From contig NC_084467.1 in the NCBI RefSeq assembly GCF_027409185.1, forward strand, positions 19,086,501 through 19,150,500: DNA of 64,000 bases, in the 5' to 3' direction. The DNA is from Cynocephalus volans. Taxonomy: Eukaryota > Chordata > Mammalia > Dermoptera > Cynocephalidae. This document shows positions 58,351 to 64,000 of this stretch, piece by piece (the stretch's first letter is position 1; each line of letters opens with the position of its first letter). The notes under the pieces are model-generated. The model was not told the DNA's origin. It saw only the letters and a program-made list of their open reading frames with translations, and ran no database searches. Made by a program: the position numbers and the translations under genes.

Positions 58351-61300
58351 CTTCAGAAAAGACAAAATGGGAAGATGTTACTAAAGCAGTCTATTGGGGA
58401 AATGGCAGTTTTTAGATATAGCCAAGCTCTGCGCAGTGCCAAGTTGTCTGCAAAAGGACTAGTTATGGCACTGGGAGACCTGGGCAGAGCCCCAGCCCCA
58501 CTGCTAGTGAGGTGGGGGCCCCTGGACCTCAGTTTCCTCATCAGCTCAAACATGCACCTCAAACATGGTACTCAGGACAGGGCCTGGCACACAGTGAGAG
58601 CTCAGTGCGCACTGTGGTTGTAGATGCTGCTGCAGAGCAATCAGGAATGGCAGACAGCATTTATCTCATGCGCCAACTCTGATCGATTGGTAGTGCCTGG
58701 CGGGAGTTCTGTGGAAAGAACTGAGGCCCCACATGGGCTCAGCGGGAAGAGGAATTGATGATGCACTTGTGATGTCTGCCATGGCCAGGGAAGGAGAAGA
58801 GGCATCCCCCATTACAGGGATTCCATCCCAAGACTAGCAGATCTCTAGAGGTCAATCCAGCACTGACCTTCCAGAATGCTACTAAATATCTTCCCAGCAA
58901 GGCAGGATGCAGGAATGGCAAACCACTAGGTTGGAAATCAAGAGACCTCTGCTTAACACTCACGGCTTACACTGTAATTCCTTTCAGGTCTGTCTTCCAC
59001 CTCCTTCAGGAAAGGAAGTCTATCTTTTCTCTCTGGTATAGAGAGGTTAAATTGAAGATAAATGGAACCTGTACTTGAGTCTTAGCTCTGTCACTAGTTC
59101 ACTCTGGGCCTCAGTTTCCCCATCTGTAAAATGAGGGAGTTAGAAACAAATGACCTCTGAGGTCTCCTCCAGCTGTGACCTTCCTCAGGCCTTGATTCAA
59201 AGTTCCTCTGGGTTGCCAGGGGATTCTGGGGCTGTTAGGGGAGTTGTGCCAGTGTCCCGGCCATGCAGTGGAAGGGCTGCCTACTGCTGCCTCCACCTGA
59301 AGGCTCTTCTAAGGCCTCTCACCAAAAAGGAAGAGAAGGTTCTCAGAACACTGATCGGCCAAGGAAGCCTCGCCCCACCTCAAAGCCAACCCTTCCAAGC
59401 AGAGGAGGGGACCTGGGATTCCTGACCACTGGGACTCTGCTGCCCTTTGACCGATACCTAGAGGGGACCTAGAGATGTCTTCTTCAACCTCCTTATTTTG
59501 CTAAAGAAGTTGTTGTCCAGAGGGGGAAAGTCACTCATCCAAAGTCACAGAGCAAGTTAGTAGGAATGCCAGTACTAGATCTCAAGTCTCTGGTGCCTAG
59601 CAATTTGGAGAAAGCATCATGGCTGAGGGAACTGAGTTTTGGAGTCACACAGACCTGAGTGTGAACTCCATTCACGCTACTTACCGGCTGTAAGAATGTG
59701 GAAAAGCCCCCTGACCTCTCTGTACCTCAGTGGCAGTGTATGTACAAGGAGCAATGACACCTGGTGTTCGTAAGGGAGTTAGGATAAATCAAGAAAAGGC
59801 ATGGAAAGCACCTAGCATAGCACCAGCACACAGTAGGTGCTCGGTAAAAATAGTCGTTGTTATTATGGTGATCCCTGAGCACCACAGTGTGTTGCTTGAC
59901 TGCAGAGGAACAACAGAGCCTCAGGAGAGAAAGATTTAGGGGCCTCCACAAGCCAGAGTCACCCTGAGGTGGGGGACACTCTCACTGCCAAGGGAGGCAT
60001 TGTAATCCATTGCAAATCTGCCTGAGGCTCATAGCTTGTGATGGAGGGACAGCTGGCTTGGATGCTTATATTTAGAACGAAGGTACTCAGAGGAAAAGGG
60101 GGAATACGCTGCCTCCTTTCTTCCCTGCAACCCGCATGGAAGAACTGGTTATAGTGTGTGATCAATAACCTCTCCCCTTATAAATAAAAGCTGGCTTCTC
60201 CTTGTTCTAGCTTGTGGCTCCCTCTTCAAAGCCCCCCCAGAAATCCAATGAGTGTGTAACTGGCTTCACTGAGAAACAGGCCCGATTCCTGGAAATCAGA
60301 GCTGGAATGAGCCAACCACTGTATGAAGTCACCCTGTTGGTCCGGGTCACCCCCAAGCCCAAGATTCCCACCCTATTATTTGAGAAGATCATGAGGTGTC
60401 TGCTTTCTTCACCAGGGACAGTCGGCAGGAGGCTGGAGCAGGAGGAGTCTGTGTCTCACCCACATTCCATGCCACAATGGGCTCGAGAGGTCCCTTGCCC
60501 TCCATTCCACCAATATGCCCAGGAGGGGCCTGGCATCTTCCTTCCAGCTCTGTGGATCCCTAGTGAGCACCAGCCATGTGTGTGGCTCTGTGCCAGGAAT
60601 TCTTGGGAGTCCAGACTGTTCTGTGCTACGACTGACCTGGATGACCGTGAGGGTGTGACGATCATGACTGGTGACAACTTAAGGCACTACAGGCTTTGCA
60701 GTCAGAGCTGGGTCTGAATCTCTACTTCCCTGTTCACTAGCTGTGTGTCCTTAGAAAAGTCTCTTAACCTCCATAATCCTCAGTTTCTTCATCTGTAAAA
60801 TGGTGGATAATAATACCTGCCACCCAGGATTATTAGGAAGATCAACCAGTTCTTTACTTGTACTATTTTTTTTTTTAACATGACATCTGTTAGAATAGAG
60901 GTAAAAATTCTGTGCATTGAGAATATGGAAAGGGAGAAAGACTAATTCCAACTGGGTGTATCCAGAAATCCACCCTAGAGCAGGTAACATTTCTCCTGAA
61001 AGGTAAGCAGGGGATCTTCAGGTGGAAAAGGAAGGGAAGGGCATTTCTAGTCGTGGGAACAGCAGCTGCAAAATCATGGAAGAGGGAAAAGCTGTCGCCC
61101 CATGTGACGTGAATTGAGACACAGAGAGATGGAGGCTGAGTCACCTAGACTGCCTCCAACCCTCCATCCACCCATGAGTTCTGGGTGGTTCATCCCCCCT
61201 TACAAACCCCGATGAGAAGTTAAGGGAAAAGCTCTACTTATGGCATCTCAATCCAGCCTAATCTCCTATATGCCCCCTGCTCCCATTTTACCTACAAGAA

Positions 61301-61400
61301 ACACCCAACACAACACTGCTCGGCAGCTCCATACTTTTGCCCAGCTGTGCCTTCTGCCAGGAGCACCTGCTTTCCCTGCCAAGTCTGATTCATTCTTCAA
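58351..61400 (-). other. STPG1 intron sequence
   Basis: Sense (+) MIR at about 58,460-58,620, 59,040-59,160, 59,615-59,860 and 60,650-60,850, and antisense MIR at about 59,480-59,590. L2 fragments are likely at 60,990-61,080. A 167-codon + frame at 60,214-60,717 ends inside a MIR and shows no domain; it is not called as a gene. No further PGPxxY exon was found on the minus strand. Confidence 0.6.
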
Positions 61401-61575
61401 ATTCTCACCTCCTTTGGGGAAATTTCTCTCCCTGCCGCCTGCCGCCCCTACCTGACTGCCTTGCATGTTCCTCTACTGTGGCCCAATAAAGGAGCATGGG
61501 TTTTGGCAGATGGACCTGGATTCCAATCCCAGCTGTCCCACCACCTTGGCAAGTCTGCACTTCCCTATACACTAT
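61320..61575 (+). repeat. L2 fragment followed by MIR fragment
   Basis: 'tgccttctgccaggagcacc', 'attcttcaaattctcacctc' and 'tttctctccctgccgcc' follow the order of an L2 3' region. From about 61,490, 'gggttttggcagatggacct' and 'ggattccaatcccagct' is the start of a sense MIR. Confidence 0.6.
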
Positions 61576-61697
61576 ATGTAACAACACCCACCTGCAGGAG
61601 CATTGCAAGATACTCTCCATGGAAGCCCTTAGCCCAGTGTATCTGGCCCCTTAATACATTCTGGCTACTCTTCTTTTCTCTGCACATAACACCTTAG
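61418..61697 (+). pseudogene. GRHL3: Possible remnant of the GRHL3 alternative last exon
   Basis: The human long isoform, recalled from memory, leaves exon 15 for an exon encoding ETSLLHPRLSRHPPPDCLEC and later MGFG...DLDSNPS. Here 'atttctctccctgcc', 'ctgactgccttgcatgttcc', 'ggagcatgggttttgg' and 'gacctggattccaatcccag' line up with those codons in order, but not all in one frame. The acceptor position has GG (61,416-61,417) where an AG is needed. The frame that would follow from exon 15 stays open to TAG at 61,695, with a different peptide. Most likely unused in this species, or served by another AG such as that at 61,381-61,382. Confidence 0.4.
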
Positions 61698-64000
61698 ATT
61701 TTCTATACTTTTTCTTGCCTAACTCTTTGAGGGAGGGGACTATGTTTGGCTCAGCTTTGAGGCCCCCAGATTAGGTGAACTGCAGGGAAAAACACAGAGG
61801 TTGAAGTGAGTATTGGAGCCCAGAAAACTGAACCCCACTTGACAGTCTTATCCTAGTACAGGGCTGGTCCCTCCATGTCGAGGCGGGACTGGCAAATCAA
61901 AAAGGTCAGGCTGGATCAAGCCCAGGGCAGCCCACAGTGCATTGTGACTGGGGCTTTTATGAGCCTCACTGCTCAGTTATAAAAGCCAACCCGGTCATGC
62001 CCCGTGGAAAGAAAACATCTATCAAAGGCTCTGAGTTGGCCACAACTGGATTAAGTGTGTTTGCAGCTTCCAATGTGAGCTGTTTGCAAATCGCCCAAGA
62101 ATAACGAATGTCTTAGAGGACTCAGCAGGTCACTTGTGGAAGGCATTTGAGACCCTCCGGACACTCCCAGGCACAGATTCATTTTGCCTCGGGGATTCCC
62201 AGGGTTGGGAGGGATAAAGGGGCAATTTTTCTCATCATTAAAGGGCAGCCAATTGCCTCTGGGGAGGAATGCAGTCTCTGTTTAACAGGGTAGAGGGTGA
62301 CAGATTACAGCCGTTTAGGAAGAAGCATCCCGTATCTAATTGAAAATCCCAGGGGAACTTTAGGTGGGTCCAACATAATTATCCAATTGGAGTGGGGCCA
62401 ACGGGGCTTGATTCTCTGGCTCTGGCTGTGACAAGACAGCATGTCTGTGCAAAACCAGTGGCTTAAAAACTCCAGGAAGTAGATCAAGGGTTAGAAAGAT
62501 GTCTCTGGGTGTTCCACCTCCTTGCTGGTGAGCGTGAGTTGGAAGGCAGCACCTAGGAGGAACTATTTTGATCTCCAGAAACCCTGCCCTGACTCACCCT
62601 GACTCACTGAGTCACGACTGGGACAGATATTGAAGACTCAAGAAGTGAAACCTTGGCTGACACTTCACTTTGCTTCCAGAGACACCTGGAAGCTGATAAA
62701 TCCTCTGAGCTTTTGAGTCAGCAAGGTGGCCACAGCGAAGGAACACCCCATGACGTGTTCTTCAGCTAAGGAGGCCAGAGATGCCAGCCCCTAGCTCAGC
62801 ATCTGCCCTACAGGGGCCACTCGAGAAACATCAGGTGAATGCAGAGGACCCGCTCACACGCGTTGATAAAAATACAAGTACCGTGTGAGTGACGCGGGTT
62901 GTCTTTTACCCTTGCAACCACATTATGAGGTGTTTTATCCCAATTCATCGAGAATGAGTTTGAATTCCCAGGGAATTAAATGACCACCCTTCTCACGGGG
63001 TTGGGGAGTGGGGAAGGCAGGAGGTTCGAGGGTGCCCTGACTTGGGAACCTGTGCTGAGCTACTACCCTCACCGCCTCCCCAGCCTCCCAGGAGACTCAG
63101 CAAGCCCATTCCCGGCCCTGCTGGTGGCCTCCTGAGCATTTCTGTTCTATCACCCAACCTCTTGCCTCTCCGGGCTTCGCTTTTTTTGGTTGGTAACATG
63201 GGACTAACAATGCCAGAGAGAATTCCCATCTGCCCTAATTACTCTTGAATCCTGAAGAAAGCAGAGGCAGAATACTATTTTTGCAAGCTGTGACCCTACC
63301 CAAGAACGGGGAGTCAAGCAATTCCAACCCCAAACAAATGAGGGCAGGTGTCACATCATGTCACATGCGTGTGAAGCCTGGTGACCTGGGCTGTGTGTGT
63401 TTCCGAAAGAGAAACATAGTGACAGGTCTCAGAGCCCTCACCCCTGGCTCCATACAGCCCTTGAGATCTAAAGACGATTAGGTCTGATGTGGACAAATTC
63501 TCACCGAAAGTTACATGGAGATGGGGAGGAAACCGACACTCTCAGGGGCCTAACAACCCGGAATATGGGCCCCCACGAGGCTGCTCCTGTCCCCCTCTTC
63601 CCCACAGGGACACAGGAAGAAACAACTGGAATTTGAGAGACTGGAGTTCAGATACTCCCTCAATATTCCAACATTCAGCTGTGTCTTTTCTTTACATTTC
63701 ATCATTTCCTTCATCATTCAATGAAAACGGATGCTTTTTTAGAACAGTCTAAAGCATACCCGTTTTACCTTCTTGCTTTTTAAACAGAATTACAGATTTC
63801 TCTCCTTTGTCCTTTCCATGTCAATTTAAACATACATATTCTGGACCTCCTGTGTGGGTCCAGGCTGGCTCCAGTTCATTGCCCCGGTATGCTCCTGAGT
63901 GACATGCAAGCAAACACGGGGTCATGGAGTGTCAGAAGCGGAAAGATGCCCCTCTTTCCACTCATGGAGGAATGAAGGCCCAGAGAGGTGCTGAGAGCAG
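61698..64000 (-). other. STPG1 intron or upstream sequence, mostly unique
   Basis: Few repeats: an antisense MIR-like piece at about 62,865-62,975 and nothing else clear. 62,150-62,460 is AT/GC-balanced unique sequence with several ATTA/AATT cores. An AP-1 motif cluster follows at 62,590-62,720. No exon with a PGPxxY repeat is seen before the window ends. Confidence 0.55.
62590..62720. promoter_or_regulatory. Cluster of four AP-1 (TGASTCA) motifs
   Basis: TGACTCA at 62,590 and 62,600, TGAGTCA at 62,608 and 62,714. Three full consensus sites lie within 25 bases. AP-1 with grainyhead and p63 sites is typical of keratinocyte enhancers, so an enhancer for the neighbouring epidermal gene is a reasonable guess. 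Confidence 0.5.

Noticed and set aside
60214-60717. Plus-strand open frame of 167 codons in the STPG1 intron
   Set aside because: It runs into a MIR, lacks any family resemblance and has no supporting splice sites. The minus-strand reading has no PGPxxY repeat, so it is not an STPG1 exon either.

Overview
The window is mammalian nuclear DNA. It has GT-AG introns, dense ancient MIR, L2, L1M and MER5-type repeats, one intragenic CpG island and one complete vertebrate developmental gene. I saw no Alu, rodent B1/B2, carnivore SINEC or ruminant SINE. The lineage-specific SINEs are one- and two-unit elements derived from tRNA-Ile, with crisp target-site duplications. From memory, this matches the CYN SINE family of colugos (Dermoptera), so a flying lemur such as Galeopterus is the best guess. 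That is an inference, not a proof.

The main gene is GRHL3 (grainyhead-like 3) on the + strand. All 16 coding exons of the 602-residue form lie between 16,571 and 50,515. Every junction is GT-AG, the phases join without a break, and a 3' UTR with an AATAAA at 51,316 follows. Residue numbering matches human GRHL3: Arg298, Arg391 and Thr454, which I recall as sites of human Van der Woude variants, fall at the same numbers here. The 16.2 kb upstream is intergenic and filled with old repeats. The promoter region (about 16,270-16,570) has a CCAAT box and a run of E-boxes. Intron 1 is 12 kb and holds a roughly 1.2 kb CpG island (about 18.95-20.1 kb). Just beyond it is a candidate alternative first exon (20,483-20,523) that joins exon 2 in frame.

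Downstream, the minus strand carries the last two coding exons of STPG1 (sperm-tail PG-rich repeat protein 1), convergent with GRHL3. The two stop codons are 5.5 kb apart. The rest of the window to 64,000 is STPG1 intron. It contains sequence that appears homologous to the alternative last exon of the long human GRHL3 isoform (about 61.4 kb), but the AG acceptor is lost here. It also contains an AP-1 motif cluster at 62.6 kb.

No new multi-gene system is visible. The most interesting reading is that both alternative ends of GRHL3 transcripts derive from ancient transposable elements: an L1M 3' tail for the alternative first exon, and L2 plus MIR for the alternative last exon. In this species one looks usable and the other looks broken. 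Almost all other open frames are repeats or chance frames.
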